Shown piece by piece: positions 28,146-37,029 of a stretch of DNA of 64,000 nucleotides. The notes under the pieces are model-generated. The model did no database searches, was not told the origin of the DNA, and saw only the letters and a list, made by a program, of their open reading frames with translations. This stretch comes from Mycobacterium sp. JS623. GTDB taxonomy: Bacteria; Actinomycetota; Actinomycetes; Mycobacteriales; Mycobacteriaceae. Made by a program: the position numbers and the translations under genes. Location of the stretch: positions 1,798,001 through 1,862,000 of the forward strand of contig NC_019966.1 of assembly GCF_000328565.1 (NCBI RefSeq). Direction: 5' to 3'. Numbering within the stretch: the first letter of the stretch is position 1; each line of letters begins with the position of its first letter.

Positions 28146-28865
28146 TCAAACCTGTTGGGGTGCCACGCTCTCTCTAGAGCGTCCCTGCGAGGAGCTCTTG
28201 TTTCGGCGTAGTTTGGCGGCGCGCTCCCCATGCGGTGACGTTGCCGCTGTCGGGTCGGGCGCGGGTGTTGTCACGTCGTTGAGGCCCGCCAGCAGCGCGC
28301 GCACAAGACGTTCGGCTTCCAGGTCGGTGGTTCGGCGGTTGCGGTGGCGGATCATTTCGTCGGCACAGAGCACCGCCAGCCCGTGCACCGCCGGCCACAC
28401 CATGAATTCGGCCCCCACCCGGGCGCTGCGAGTCAACACTGCGGTATCGACAAGACGGTCCAGTTCTGTGGCCAGGATGTCGTAGGGATGGGGGCTGATC
28501 ATCGCCTGGAGGTCGATATCGCGCGCAGCGGCGAACGCGAGGGCGGCAAGACCACGATTGTCTATCGTCCACCGGACATAGGTACGGGCGTAGGCGATCA
28601 GTGGCTGCAGGGGATCGGTGGTATCCGCCCGGGCCACCGCACGACTGAGTCGCTGTCCCACATCCGCCTGAATACGCTCGGCCAGCTTGATGACGATTTC
28701 CTCGCGGCAGGCGAAGTGGTGATAGGCAGCACTTGGTGCCACACCCAGCTGCGCCGAGACTTCCCGCAGTGACCAGCCGTCGGCCCCGCGCTCACGGGCC
28801 AGTGCTTCAGCCGCGTCCAGCAGCGCTTCGCGCAGCTGGCCATGGTGGTAGCGCTCCTTGGTCAC
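28146..28865 (-). CDS. TetR-family regulator, probable repressor of the MBL/FAD/mmpSL regulon
   Basis: The 239-residue protein (GTG start 28865) has an N-terminal TetR helix-turn-helix: GWSLREVSAQLGVAPSAAYHHFACREEIV at residues ~30-58. The C-terminal ligand-binding domain carries IDNRGLAALAFAA and a WPAVHGLAVL segment, similar to the WHG-type TetR C-domain. The last 35 residues are Arg/Ser-rich. Its own upstream region repeats the promoter block found before the MBL operon, so autoregulation and control of that operon are likely. It lies downstream of and convergent with that operon. Confidence 0.88.
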   Translation of the reverse strand: MTKERYHHGQLREALLDAAEALARERGADGWSLREVSAQLGVAPSAAYHHFACREEIVIKLAERIQADVGQRLSRAVARADTTDPLQPLIAYARTYVRWTIDNRGLAALAFAAARDIDLQAMISPHPYDILATELDRLVDTAVLTRSARVGAEFMVWPAVHGLAVLCADEMIRHRNRRTTDLEAERLVRALLAGLNDVTTPAPDPTAATSPHGERAAKLRRNKSSSQGRSRESVAPQQV

Positions 28866-28869
28866 TGCA

Positions 28870-28912
28870 GCATCTTAACATCGATCAAATACAATCTGTA
28901 CAGTGATCAGAT
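28870..28912 (-). promoter_or_regulatory. promoter block and operator of the TetR gene
   Basis: The block GCATCTTAACATCGATCAAAT-like sequence followed by ATCTGTACAGTGATCAGAT (28894-28912, perfect ATCTG/CAGAT half-sites) sits immediately before the start codon of the TetR gene and repeats the sequence at 22157-22199. Confidence 0.7.
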
Positions 28913-29053
28913 CGTGGTGCTAGTTAACGCGGTAGCGCCGTTGCAACATTGACCCGATGACGCGTGGATAGCTGTGCAGCGTTGCGTCGGCGAATGCGTT
29001 GGTCGAGCCGAGCAACGTGCTCATTGGTCGCGTCGACGCCGGAGGGAAAGGTA

Positions 29054-29677
29054 GTGCGCGTGTTTTCTGACTCGACACCCGACGTGGCGGTCCCGTCGTC
29101 GGCTTCACGGTGGACCGCGCGCGAGGCGGAGTTCTTGGCGGTGACACTGCGGTTGTTGCAGCAGAATGGATACGACAGGTTGACCGTGGAAGCGGTGGCA
29201 AACGACGCCAAGTGCAGCAAGGCCACCGTTTATCGGCGATGGCCGTCGAAGGCCGAGTTGGTGCTGGCAGCGTTCATCGAGGGGACTCGGGTCGAACTGG
29301 TGCCGCCGTGCACCGGCTCACTACGCGGCGACCTGCTGCATATTGGCGCGTCCGTTTGTGAGCACGCACGCCGGCACGCCCGCACGATGAGCGCGGTCAT
29401 GCCTGAGGTGTCGCGCAGCCCGGCGCTGAATGCGGCCGTGCAGGACGAGTTCGTCCACCAGCGCAAGCGGCTCATCGTTGAGGTACTCTTCGATGCCGCT
29501 CGGCGGGGAGAAATCGACGCCGCGGCGATACACGACGAAGTCTGGGACGTACTGCCGGGATATCTGGTGTTTCGATCCATGATTTCCGGGCGTCCGCCCA
29601 CGGAAGAGACGGTCCGCGCGCTGGTGGACGAGGTGCTGATTCCCGGCCTGACCCGTACCCGCGACGAGTGCCCTTAA
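29054..29677 (+). CDS. TetR-family transcriptional regulator
   Basis: The GTG at 29054 is preceded by GGAGGG at 29041-29046. The 207-residue product has the helix-turn-helix RLTVEAVANDAKCSKATVYRRWPSKAELV at about residues 44-72 and a TetR C-terminal domain with VVPCTGSLRGDL-like and VLPGYLVFRSMISGRPPTEE segments. It is divergent from the other TetR gene. A small decayed reading frame follows at 29738, so its original target operon may be lost. Confidence 0.85.
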   Translation: MRVFSDSTPDVAVPSSASRWTAREAEFLAVTLRLLQQNGYDRLTVEAVANDAKCSKATVYRRWPSKAELVLAAFIEGTRVELVPPCTGSLRGDLLHIGASVCEHARRHARTMSAVMPEVSRSPALNAAVQDEFVHQRKRLIVEVLFDAARRGEIDAAAIHDEVWDVLPGYLVFRSMISGRPPTEETVRALVDEVLIPGLTRTRDECP

Positions 29678-30397
29678 AGGCGGCGTCGACCGGCCCGCGG
29701 CGAGCCGCCCACACACTTCACTCGGAGGTTCTTTGTCATGTCAGACGCCACGCCGTCACCCAACGCCCGGGGTCAGTACACCTAGGCTTGCGAGGCCGCT
29801 GCTTAATTCGTGCTCCGCGGTGTTCAATTCGTCATTTTCGGCGCGGGCATCTTTGCCCTGCTGTCCTTGGATGAGAATCAATTAGTCTGTGCGCCAACAT
29901 GTTCGGATCCCACGCATCGATGCCGTCGATCAACTCTGGTTTTGGCCTCAGCGCGGCTCGCGCCGCGTCCGGCAACGTGGCTGCCGTAGGAGTTACCTCT
30001 TGCTGAACAGGTCTCCACTCCCACCGGCTGAGGGTGGCGTTAGTCGGATCGCTTCGCGAACGGCCGCGGGAACGAGCCCGCGGCCGAAAGGTACTCGAGG
30101 GCGCGAGCTTACGACAGAGGTGCGAAGAGGTACCCAAGGACATGGACAAACGTCGATTGCTCGGGCCTCGTGGTCCGCTTACGATGGTTCGCGCGACTGG
30201 AAATCGCCGTCGACTGGCGGTAGATCCAGCCGTACGTTCCGAACTGGGACGGCAAGGGAAAGTATGACCAGCGCCAGCCACACCCGTGCACGTGGCCTGG
30301 TGACGCGTAGGGCAAATCCAGCATCCCTGGGTTCCCGGGTCGCTCTCCTTTCTCGCGAGTTCATCCGGGACCAGAAAGAACCGGAAGGTGAATTCGC
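29678..30397. other. gene-poor stretch with a truncated start
   Basis: At 29738 an ATG follows GGAGGTTCTTTGTC, a good ribosome-binding site, but the frame stops after 15 codons and again a few codons later. Beyond the stops it reads a hydrophobic VIFGAGIFALLSL segment. This looks like the 5' end of a dead membrane protein or dehydrogenase gene. The remaining 550 bases show no recognisable gene on either strand; Arg-rich long frames there look like composition effects. Confidence 0.5.
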
Positions 30398-30778
30398 ATG
30401 CCTGATCTCGAAGGCAACAAGGCGATCGTGATCGACTACTACCAGACCGCGTTCGGCGGAAATCCGGAAAAGGCAATCGCAGATCACTTCGGTGATCGCT
30501 ACGTTCAGCACAATCCCGACGCCGCAGACGGGCCCGAGGCCTTCACAGGCTTCGTGAATTGGCCGCGCGGGCAATATCCCAATCTGCAGCTGGACATCAA
30601 GCGGGTCATCGCCGAAGGCGACATGGTCGTGACCCATTCTCACCTGATCCTCGAGCCCGGCACGCCCGGTCAGGCATTGGCCGACTTTTTCCGCCTCGAG
30701 AGCGGAAAGGTGGTCGAGCACTGGGATGTCATTCAGCAGGTCCCGGAAGAGTCGGCCAACAACAACGGCATGTTCTGA
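30398..30778 (+). CDS. SnoaL-like / NTF2-fold protein
   Basis: The 126-residue protein has the SnoaL-like pattern: an N-terminal helix NKAIVIDYYQTAFGGNPEKAI, then YVQHNPDAADGPEAFTGFV, IKRVIAEGDMVVTHSHL and FFRLESGKVVEHWDVIQ. The related COG4922 group is described as predicted aldol-condensation-catalysing enzymes. The start at 30398 follows GGAAGGTG. It appears monocistronic. The exact substrate is unknown. Confidence 0.85.
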   Translation: MPDLEGNKAIVIDYYQTAFGGNPEKAIADHFGDRYVQHNPDAADGPEAFTGFVNWPRGQYPNLQLDIKRVIAEGDMVVTHSHLILEPGTPGQALADFFRLESGKVVEHWDVIQQVPEESANNNGMF

Positions 30779-31250
30779 TTCTGTTCTGGCAACGGCTCAC
30801 CGGAATACCCCGAGAACTCGCTCTGCACCGTGGTCTTCCGGTGAGCGGCCCACCTTTCAAGTCGCCGTCGAGATGAACCCGTTGGCCAGTGCCATGACTG
30901 GGTCCGACATCGGCACAGGGTGCGCCTGTGTAGCTCGGCAGGCACGTGCCGCGATGCGGGACGTTTCCATCTCGGCCACGTCGCCCTGCTGAGTCCAGCG
31001 GTCGAGCTCCAAGCATCTGCTGCCGCTGAACTGCGAGACCGTGACGGTGTTGCGGAACCCGTTGGTGTAGAAACGACTTCGACTCCTCGATGTCGGCTGC
31101 CTTCAAGTGGCCGTGATTCAGTCCCCGAACAGCATGGCATCGCTTCTCGTACTGCGCGGTGGCTGGCGTCGACTGTGGCTGGGGCGCGATCGCTCACCTG
31201 CTGCGTCAGAGCGGCCCTTCCCGCTGGCGGTCGCCCGGTCTGCCATTCGG
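30779..31250. other. intergenic, no gene recognised
   Basis: These 472 bases between the SnoaL-like gene and the MspA-family pseudogene contain no frame with a family pattern. The open frame running into the next gene from 31107 lacks features before the signal peptide. Confidence 0.45.
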
Positions 31251-31822
31251 ATGGGCGGCCGCATCGCCGTCAGCTTGGGATTGGTTCTCGCTTTCGCTAC
31301 AGGTGTCGACACTGGATCGGCATCGGCCGAGCCCGCCGCGCCCGGAGACGATGCGTTGTCGGTCCTGCCGGCCACTAGGCCGATTCCCTCCACCCGGCCT
31401 CCGCCCGAACCACGGACGGATGGACGCTGACGGCATCGGCCAACAGCGAAACGATGACCTTCTTCGCGCCGCCCGATCCGAACCTGCCCACACGCGACTT
31501 CATTGTCGCGGGCCTCTTCAACGCAACCCTGCGTGGCCCCGGCAACGCAACAGCGCCGAAGCCTTCCGGCACCATCGCGGTTGGATATGAAGCGCAGTGC
31601 CTTGCTGCAGGTTTGATCGCGGCGGTAAATCCGGGGTATGTCAAGACCGAGGTTCTTGAACGGAACTTCAATGGAGCCGACTTATCGACTGCGATTGACG
31701 ACTTCAACGTCCACGTGGACTGCATGGGGCCAGCGCTAGTCCGCTCATACGCCGTCTTGACCCGCACGACGAATGCCACGAACACAGTCGTCGCCTACTA
31801 CGGCGTTCCGACGCATGTGTAG
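31251..31822 (+). pseudogene. MspA-family porin interrupted by a frameshift
   Basis: The first frame encodes a signal peptide (from MGGRIAVSLGLVLAFATG to ASAEP) and runs out after PEPRTDGR. The second frame, entered one base away near 31405, continues with DGWTLTASANSETM, REFIVAGLFNATLRGPG-like sequence (RDFIVAGLF), VGYEAQCLAAG and a C-terminal YYGVPTHV. These are hallmarks of MspA-type proteins of the mycobacterial outer membrane. A one-base loss at about 31400-31412 explains the break; a sequencing error is possible. The 3' end overlaps the convergent gene at 31745-32527 by 78 bases. Confidence 0.72.
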
Positions 31823-32527
31823 CTCTCGGTTCGGCATCTTGAACGCTTCGCGCGCGATCACCTGCCACAACGTCGGCGTGTCCTCAGTCGTGGACACGCT
31901 CAGGGTCGAACCGATCGTCGCGGAGTCGGTGACGATCCGGACCAGACAATCCGCCAAGTCGATTCGAGCGGTGAACCCACTGATCGGATCGATCTCACCC
32001 GCACTGTAATTGGTGGGTTCTGGCAGGTCGAACAACCCGTAGGCGCGCACGATCGTCCAGTCCAGCCCGCTGTCGCGCACGATCATCTCCATGCGCCGGA
32101 TGTCGTCGGAGACCGTCTTGCCAATGGTTCGGGTAATGATCGGCCCGAGTAGCCGCATCGACAACGGCACGCCGCGCCGGCGGCCGGCCGAGGGGTATGC
32201 GCCCGAGGAACTCACCACCTCGACTCGGCGCACACCCGCCGTGCGCATCGCGCGGATCACGTTGGCCATGCCGACCGAGTAGGTATCCACCCGGCTTCGG
32301 GTAAACGGCACCCCCAATGCGGAGAGCACAGCATCGGCTTCGACAACGATGTCAGCAAGAGCGCCCGGCTCCCGCACATCGGCACCGACGACGCTCAGCC
32401 GAGGATCTGCCAACGGAAAATCGACGGGGCGCCGCGTCACCGCCACCGCGCGATGACCGGCGGCCAGCACCCGTCGGGTCGCCAGCCGGCCCGTCGGGCC
32501 GTTCGCTCCGAAGATCACAATCTTCAT
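31745..32527 (-). CDS. NAD(P)-binding SDR-like protein (NmrA/atypical SDR)
   Basis: The ATG at 32527 is preceded by AGGAGG and begins MKIVIFGANGPTGRLATRRVL, the GxxGxxG nucleotide-binding motif of atypical SDRs. The 260-residue protein also has VVSSSGAY, a following YG motif region and DLADCLVRIVTD. Such proteins act as NAD(P)H-dependent reductases or redox sensors. It is the last of four minus-strand genes that run from 35169. The C-terminus overlaps the MspA-like pseudogene on the other strand. Confidence 0.8.
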   Translation of the reverse strand: MKIVIFGANGPTGRLATRRVLAAGHRAVAVTRRPVDFPLADPRLSVVGADVREPGALADIVVEADAVLSALGVPFTRSRVDTYSVGMANVIRAMRTAGVRRVEVVSSSGAYPSAGRRRGVPLSMRLLGPIITRTIGKTVSDDIRRMEMIVRDSGLDWTIVRAYGLFDLPEPTNYSAGEIDPISGFTARIDLADCLVRIVTDSATIGSTLSVSTTEDTPTLWQVIAREAFKMPNRELHMRRNAVVGDDCVRGIRRAGQDGV

Positions 32528-32573
32528 GTGCGCCTCCTGAGGGTCTGCCACATCGCCTAACCGCAACGCACAG

Positions 32574-33329
32574 TCACGTCGCGATCGGCTGGATTAGCTT
32601 CTCGACACACCTCAGCAGCCGTTCGGCGACGAGATCGGGGCGGCTCCAGTTCGGGCAATGTCCGGTGGGCAGCGTCAGCACTTCCGGGCCGCAGTCTAAA
32701 AAGACCGCGGTGAGGATCTCGGGAATCCGATCGTGGCTTCCCCGCACAAGTGTCGACGGCAGATCGCGCCAGGCCGCGGCGGTCAGCGGTTGAAAGCGGC
32801 CCGCGGGGTTCATCGGGCGCAGCTGGGCGGCGGCTTCCCGGGCCCGCTCATCTGTGCAGTCGTGAAATAACGCCGAAATCGCCTGATCAGGCTCCAACAT
32901 GATGGTTCCGGCCAGCCCACCCACTGGGGTCAGCACTTCCGCGAGCCCGGTGTGATCGGATGTCGCGGCCGCCGCATCCTCGATGGACTGGTTCTTGTCG
33001 GGTATCGCGGCGGCCAGATACACCAGATGTGTCACCGCCGGGTGCGGGCCGGCGGCGGCTTCGGTGATGACCGCGCCGCCGTATGAGTGCCCACACACCA
33101 CCACCGGCGGCTGCAACTGGTCCAGCACGCGGCGCACCTCGGCGGCGTCGGCGTAAAAGTCGCCCAGCGGCGTCTGCGCAGGGTCGCTTCCCATGCTCGG
33201 CAGATCGGGCACGCGGACGGAAAGTCCTTGTCGTTCAAGCATTGTCGCGACGTCCGACCGCATCCACGGGCCTAGCATGCCCCCGTGGACGAGCACCACC
33301 GATGCGGATGCACTCCTGTCCATGATCAC
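32574..33329 (-). CDS. alpha/beta hydrolase
   Basis: The 251-residue protein has VVLVHGGMLGPWMW-like N-terminal oxyanion region (VLVHGGMLGPW), the nucleophile elbow GHSYGG (Ser ~100), and a C-terminal TGHCPNWSRPDLVAERL with the catalytic His. It resembles esterase EstC/salicylate esterase-like hydrolases. The start at 33329 overlaps the stop of the upstream gene by ATGA. An internal ATG at 33323 is an alternative. It belongs to the TetR-controlled minus-strand operon. Confidence 0.85.
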   Translation of the reverse strand: MIMDRSASASVVLVHGGMLGPWMRSDVATMLERQGLSVRVPDLPSMGSDPAQTPLGDFYADAAEVRRVLDQLQPPVVVCGHSYGGAVITEAAAGPHPAVTHLVYLAAAIPDKNQSIEDAAAATSDHTGLAEVLTPVGGLAGTIMLEPDQAISALFHDCTDERAREAAAQLRPMNPAGRFQPLTAAAWRDLPSTLVRGSHDRIPEILTAVFLDCGPEVLTLPTGHCPNWSRPDLVAERLLRCVEKLIQPIAT

Positions 33330-34213
33330 CTCGGGTCGCTACCCCCGTGCTGGACAGCGTCGTATGCCGCGCGGACGACGTCGGCCAGGGGTGTGGCGGG
33401 GCGTCCCAGCAGCTTGGTGAGGTCCTCACTAGTGGTGTACAGGTCGTCGACGGCCAGGGACGCATCGAGAGCCGCCACGAACCGGGCGGTGGTCTCGTCG
33501 AGACCGAAGCCATGCAACGCCGCGGCATAGTCCTGGACCGGGAGGTCGCGGTAGATCACCGGGGTGCTGGTCACCTTGGTGATGGTTTCGGCGAGTTGGG
33601 TCAGGGTGAATGCCGGCCCGCCCAGCTCGTAGATCCGATCCCCGCCCTCATCGCCAAGGAGTGCGCTGACGGCCGCGATGGCGTAGTCCTGGCGGGAGGC
33701 CGCCGAAATCTCTCCGTCGCGGGCGGCGCCGAGGATCTCGCCGGTGGCCAGGTACTGGCCGAGCTGGTCGGTGTAGTTCTCGACGTACCAGCCGTTGCGC
33801 AGCGACGTGAACGGCACGCCTGCCTCACCCAGTACCCGCTCGGTGTCCTGGTGCTCAACGGCCAGCGGATTAGTGGTGTTGTCGTTGTTGAGCATGCCGG
33901 TGTAGACGATGCGGGAGATCCCGCACGCTTTCGCGCCCTCGATCACGTTGGTGTGGTGGGCCACCCGCTGGCCTGCCACGCTGCCCGAGACCAGCAGCAA
34001 CCGGTCCACGCCGGCCAGTGCCGGCTCCAGTGTCTCGGGCTGGCTGTAGTCGGCCTCGCGCACCTGCGGGCCGCGTGCGGCAAGGTCGGTGACCTTGTCG
34101 CGGTCGCGTACCAGCGCGATGACGTCAGAGGGGGGCACCTCGCGGGCCAACAGTTCCTCGACGGCGAAGCGCCCGAGGTGGCCTGAGGCCCCAGTAACTC
34201 CATAGGTAGTCAT
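33326..34213 (-). CDS. NmrA-like NAD(P)H:quinone oxidoreductase
   Basis: The 295-residue start at 34213 follows GGAAAGGAAG. It reads MTTYGVTGASGHLGRFAVEELL (nucleotide-binding GxxGxxG), then VIALVRDRDKV, RIVYTGMLNN, LRNGWYVENYTDQLGQYL and DLPVQDYAAAL, close to the QorB-type quinone oxidoreductase subgroup of the NmrA family. These enzymes reduce quinones with NADPH. It is coupled to the hydrolase downstream by ATGA and lies 17 bases after the NmrA-like gene upstream. Confidence 0.85.
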   Translation of the reverse strand: MTTYGVTGASGHLGRFAVEELLAREVPPSDVIALVRDRDKVTDLAARGPQVREADYSQPETLEPALAGVDRLLLVSGSVAGQRVAHHTNVIEGAKACGISRIVYTGMLNNDNTTNPLAVEHQDTERVLGEAGVPFTSLRNGWYVENYTDQLGQYLATGEILGAARDGEISAASRQDYAIAAVSALLGDEGGDRIYELGGPAFTLTQLAETITKVTSTPVIYRDLPVQDYAAALHGFGLDETTARFVAALDASLAVDDLYTTSEDLTKLLGRPATPLADVVRAAYDAVQHGGSDPR

Positions 34214-34230
34214 ACCTATCGCTTCCTTTC

Positions 34231-35169
34231 CTACCTTGATCTCTCGAATCGGCGAAACCTGTTGTGTCGCTGTCGCACCCGGCGTTGCCGGTCGGCGGCC
34301 ATCGCTAAACGCACCTGTGCTGGGCTTGGTGAGAACGCTTCGGCGTAATCGGTGGCGAACTGTTCGAACGTGCGCGCGGGCCGGCCGAGCAGGGCCGCCA
34401 CGTCCCCGGTGAGGTAGTCCGCGTCGCCGTCGGCGAAAAGGGCGAGCGCGCGGGCGTTGTCCTCGGCGACGCTTTCGGGGAGTCCGGCGCTGATCATCGC
34501 CTGTCGTTCCTCGTCGATGGTCTGCGGCCGGAAGGTGATGGGCCGGCCGAGCACCGTCGACAGCGTCGCTGCCGCGTCGGCGTAGGACAGTGTCTCGGGC
34601 CCGGTCGGCCAGTAGGTCTTTCCCGCGTGCAGGGCGGGTGACGCGGCGATCTCGGCGGCCACAGCGCCGACGTCGCGGGTGTCCACCATGCCGACTCGGC
34701 CGTCGCCTGCACACGACGCGAAGGCGCCGGTGGCCGCGATCGCCGGTGCCAACACGAGGAAGTTCTGCATGTAGGCGTTGTTGCGCAAAAGCGTGTAGCC
34801 CAGGCCCGAGGCGATCAGCCTGGCCTCGATCGCGGCCTGGCCGCGCCGCCGGGCGATAGGGGAGTCCGCCGACGCTTCGCTGGTGATCTTCACGACGTGT
34901 GCGACTCCGGCGCGCACGGCGCTGTCGATGACGTTGCGCTCCTGGGCGGGTATTGCTGGGCTGACGAGTACCACGCTGGACACGCCGTTCATTGCGGCGT
35001 CGATAGTCGCGGGCGTCTCGAGATCGCCCCGGACGACGTCCACCCCTACCGCTGCGAGCGCGGCAGCCGTCTCCGGGTGTCGAGCCAGGATGCGAACTTC
35101 ATCGCCGCGGGCTGCAAGCAGGCGCGACGCTTCCGAACCGACCTTGCCGGCCGTCGTGACGAGGATCAT
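34231..35169 (-). CDS. NmrA-family NAD(P)-binding protein
   Basis: The ATG at 35169 is preceded by AGGAG. The 312-residue protein begins MILVTTAGKVGSEASRLLAARG, with a Rossmann-like motif, followed by VVRGDLETPATIDAAM, HVVKITSEAS and LRNNAYMQNFL, typical of NmrA-like reductases. The C-terminal 30 residues are unusually Arg-rich. It is the first gene of the minus-strand operon and is divergent from the TetR gene at 35302, with an operator-like inverted repeat in between. Confidence 0.82.
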   Translation of the reverse strand: MILVTTAGKVGSEASRLLAARGDEVRILARHPETAAALAAVGVDVVRGDLETPATIDAAMNGVSSVVLVSPAIPAQERNVIDSAVRAGVAHVVKITSEASADSPIARRRGQAAIEARLIASGLGYTLLRNNAYMQNFLVLAPAIAATGAFASCAGDGRVGMVDTRDVGAVAAEIAASPALHAGKTYWPTGPETLSYADAAATLSTVLGRPITFRPQTIDEERQAMISAGLPESVAEDNARALALFADGDADYLTGDVAALLGRPARTFEQFATDYAEAFSPSPAQVRLAMAADRQRRVRQRHNRFRRFERSR

Positions 35170-35247
35170 GGCGACTTCTCCTGTTCTGCCGAGCCGCTGG
35201 GCGTGCACTCGGCGGTACCGCACGGTCAATCGATCACAACTCCAACG

Positions 35248-35268
35248 TATCATACAAGATGTATCATA
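35248..35268. promoter_or_regulatory. TetR-type operator in the divergent promoter
   Basis: A 21-base element with an ATACA-AGA-TGTAT inverted-repeat core, flanked by TATC and CATA, lies between the NmrA gene and the TetR gene. A further inverted copy of its left half, TGTATGATA, occurs at about 35299-35307 overlapping the TetR start. This is a typical position for autoregulation and control of the divergent operon. Confidence 0.65.
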
Positions 35269-35301
35269 GCCACCCATATTGCTCTATAAAGAACAAAATG
35301 T

Positions 35302-35889
35302 ATGATAATGGACATGGTCGACCAAGCTGATGTAGGCAGCCCGTCGCAAGATCCGCGTATCGAGCGCACACGCGCACATGTGCTCGACCACGCCCGCAAC
35401 CTGCTGGCATCCGGAGGCCCAAGTGCGGTCACCTACAGCGAACTTGCCGCGCGCGCGCGGGTGACCCGCCAGACCCTGTATCGGCACTGGCCGACACGCG
35501 AAGCGCTGATCGTCGATCTCGTCCTCGAACAGTCCATGGCCGGAATGCCCGACGGCACAGGCACTCCCGAGCAGATCGTGAGCGAGTTCCTGCGCCGGAT
35601 GCGCGACGACCTGGGCGACCCTTACTACTCGGCTCCGCTCGTCGCGGTGATGGCCCAGGCTCACCACGAACCGGCCAGCCGCTGCGCCCTCGGGCAGGTC
35701 GTGGTCGGCGTCCGCGACGCGCTGAACGCCTTGCTGGAACCCGCCGGCCGGTGTGTCACCCCCGAGGACTACTCCCGGCTGTCCGGTCCGGTGATATTTG
35801 GCCGCGTCATCGCGCGAGAAACCATCACCGATGAGTTCATCGACGACTTGGTGACCGAGTGGTCCCAACGCAGCCAAATGCGCACCTGA
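35302..35889 (+). CDS. TetR-family transcriptional regulator
   Basis: The product of up to 195 residues has the helix-turn-helix AVTYSELAARARVTRQTLYRHWPTREALI at about residues 42-70, followed by a C-terminal domain with ETITDEFIDDLVTEW near the end. Methionine codons at 35302, 35308 and 35314 are possible starts. It is divergent from the NmrA/quinone reductase/hydrolase operon, with an inverted-repeat operator in the gap. It is followed by a bicupin gene 28 bases downstream on the same strand. Confidence 0.88.
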   Translation: MIMDMVDQADVGSPSQDPRIERTRAHVLDHARNLLASGGPSAVTYSELAARARVTRQTLYRHWPTREALIVDLVLEQSMAGMPDGTGTPEQIVSEFLRRMRDDLGDPYYSAPLVAVMAQAHHEPASRCALGQVVVGVRDALNALLEPAGRCVTPEDYSRLSGPVIFGRVIARETITDEFIDDLVTEWSQRSQMRT

Positions 35890-35917
35890 CCAACCGAACT
35901 GGACAAAGGAGCAACTC

Positions 35918-36946
35918 ATGGACACGCGGCTGCTACGCAATCGCCCCGCGTATGTGTTGGACCGACAGACCGCGCCCGCCATGTGGCTGGTCGAGACGCT
36001 CTGGCTGTTTCACGCCACCGCGGCGCAGACCGGTAATCGCTTCAGCCTCATCGAACAGGTGATGGGCGGCGGCCTCGGACCCCCAACGCATCGGCATCCA
36101 CTGGCCGTCGAGAATTTCGTTGTCCTCGAAGGAGTTGTCGACTTCCACATCGACGGTGGATCGGTGCGCGCGGATCCCGGAACCTTTCTGCACATTCCGC
36201 GGATGAAGCCGCATACCTTCACCGTCGAGACCGCCGAGGCCCGCGTGCTGAACTTCTACGCACCGGCCGGCAACGAGTTGAACGTGATGGGTTTGGCCCG
36301 GCCGGCCGAGGAGAGGCGACGCCCGAGCATGGCGGAGGGCCCACTGCCCGCCGGCTTCGAGTACATCGAGATCACCGCGCAGTTATACGGCTCCCATCCG
36401 GTCGCGGCGCTGCCATTCGGCGTGAAGCCGAGTCACGACCTGATCGACACTCCCGCCGATGCGTGGGCCGTTGGCGATACGCACGTCGTGCGTGCCGTGC
36501 AGGCCCCGGTGTTTGAGGCGTTCGGCGCGCGCTGGCGAGTGCTTGCCGACAGCCGAGACACCGAACGGGACTATGACCTGCTCGATGCCCTCGTCCCCGA
36601 GGGGGCCGGTCCGCCGCGGCGAGTGTTAGGGACCGACGAGACTATCTATGTTCTCGATGGAGTCGTCTCGGTTGAGGTCGATGAAACCTCGACCGAGATC
36701 GGTGCCGGATCGTTCGCCTACGCGCCCGCCGGGTCGCTGTGCTCTTGGCACGCCCAGGCCGGCGGCGCCCACGTTCTGGTGTTTCACCTCCCCGGCGGGT
36801 TCGATCGCGCGCTGGCCAAAGGCCGCGGCGAGGACGCGTTGGTCCAGGCCTGGGACGAAGCGCGTGGAACGCGGTATCTGCGACCACAAGCGTTGCAGAC
36901 GCCCGCAGTCCCACCAGTACCCGACGACAACGCCGTCATCGTGTGA
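35918..36946 (+). CDS. bicupin protein, quercetin 2,3-dioxygenase-like
   Basis: The 342-residue protein starts after AAAGGAGCAAC. It has two cupin domains. The first (residues ~45-120) has PTHRHPLAVENFVVLEGVVDF and HIPRMKPHTF, with His and Glu in metal-binding positions. The second (~225-305) has TDETIYVLDGVVSVEV and FAYAPAGSLCSWHAQ, with fewer metal-type residues. The arrangement resembles quercetinase-like bicupins. It probably acts on an aromatic or flavonoid-like compound, with the regulator immediately upstream; substrate unknown. Confidence 0.75.
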   Translation: MDTRLLRNRPAYVLDRQTAPAMWLVETLWLFHATAAQTGNRFSLIEQVMGGGLGPPTHRHPLAVENFVVLEGVVDFHIDGGSVRADPGTFLHIPRMKPHTFTVETAEARVLNFYAPAGNELNVMGLARPAEERRRPSMAEGPLPAGFEYIEITAQLYGSHPVAALPFGVKPSHDLIDTPADAWAVGDTHVVRAVQAPVFEAFGARWRVLADSRDTERDYDLLDALVPEGAGPPRRVLGTDETIYVLDGVVSVEVDETSTEIGAGSFAYAPAGSLCSWHAQAGGAHVLVFHLPGGFDRALAKGRGEDALVQAWDEARGTRYLRPQALQTPAVPPVPDDNAVIV

Positions 36947-37029
36947 ACCTCGTGCGGCAGGGCGGTGGCCTCCGAATTGCTAAGACGCCCAACGCATCTC
37001 CGGTCAGAACCATCCGAAGGGAGCACAGC

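Noticed and set aside
29889..30431. Plus-strand frame of 180 codons before the SnoaL-like gene.
   Set aside because: Arg/Ser-rich translation without hydrophobic core or motif, no ribosome-binding site, and it runs into the true gene in another frame.
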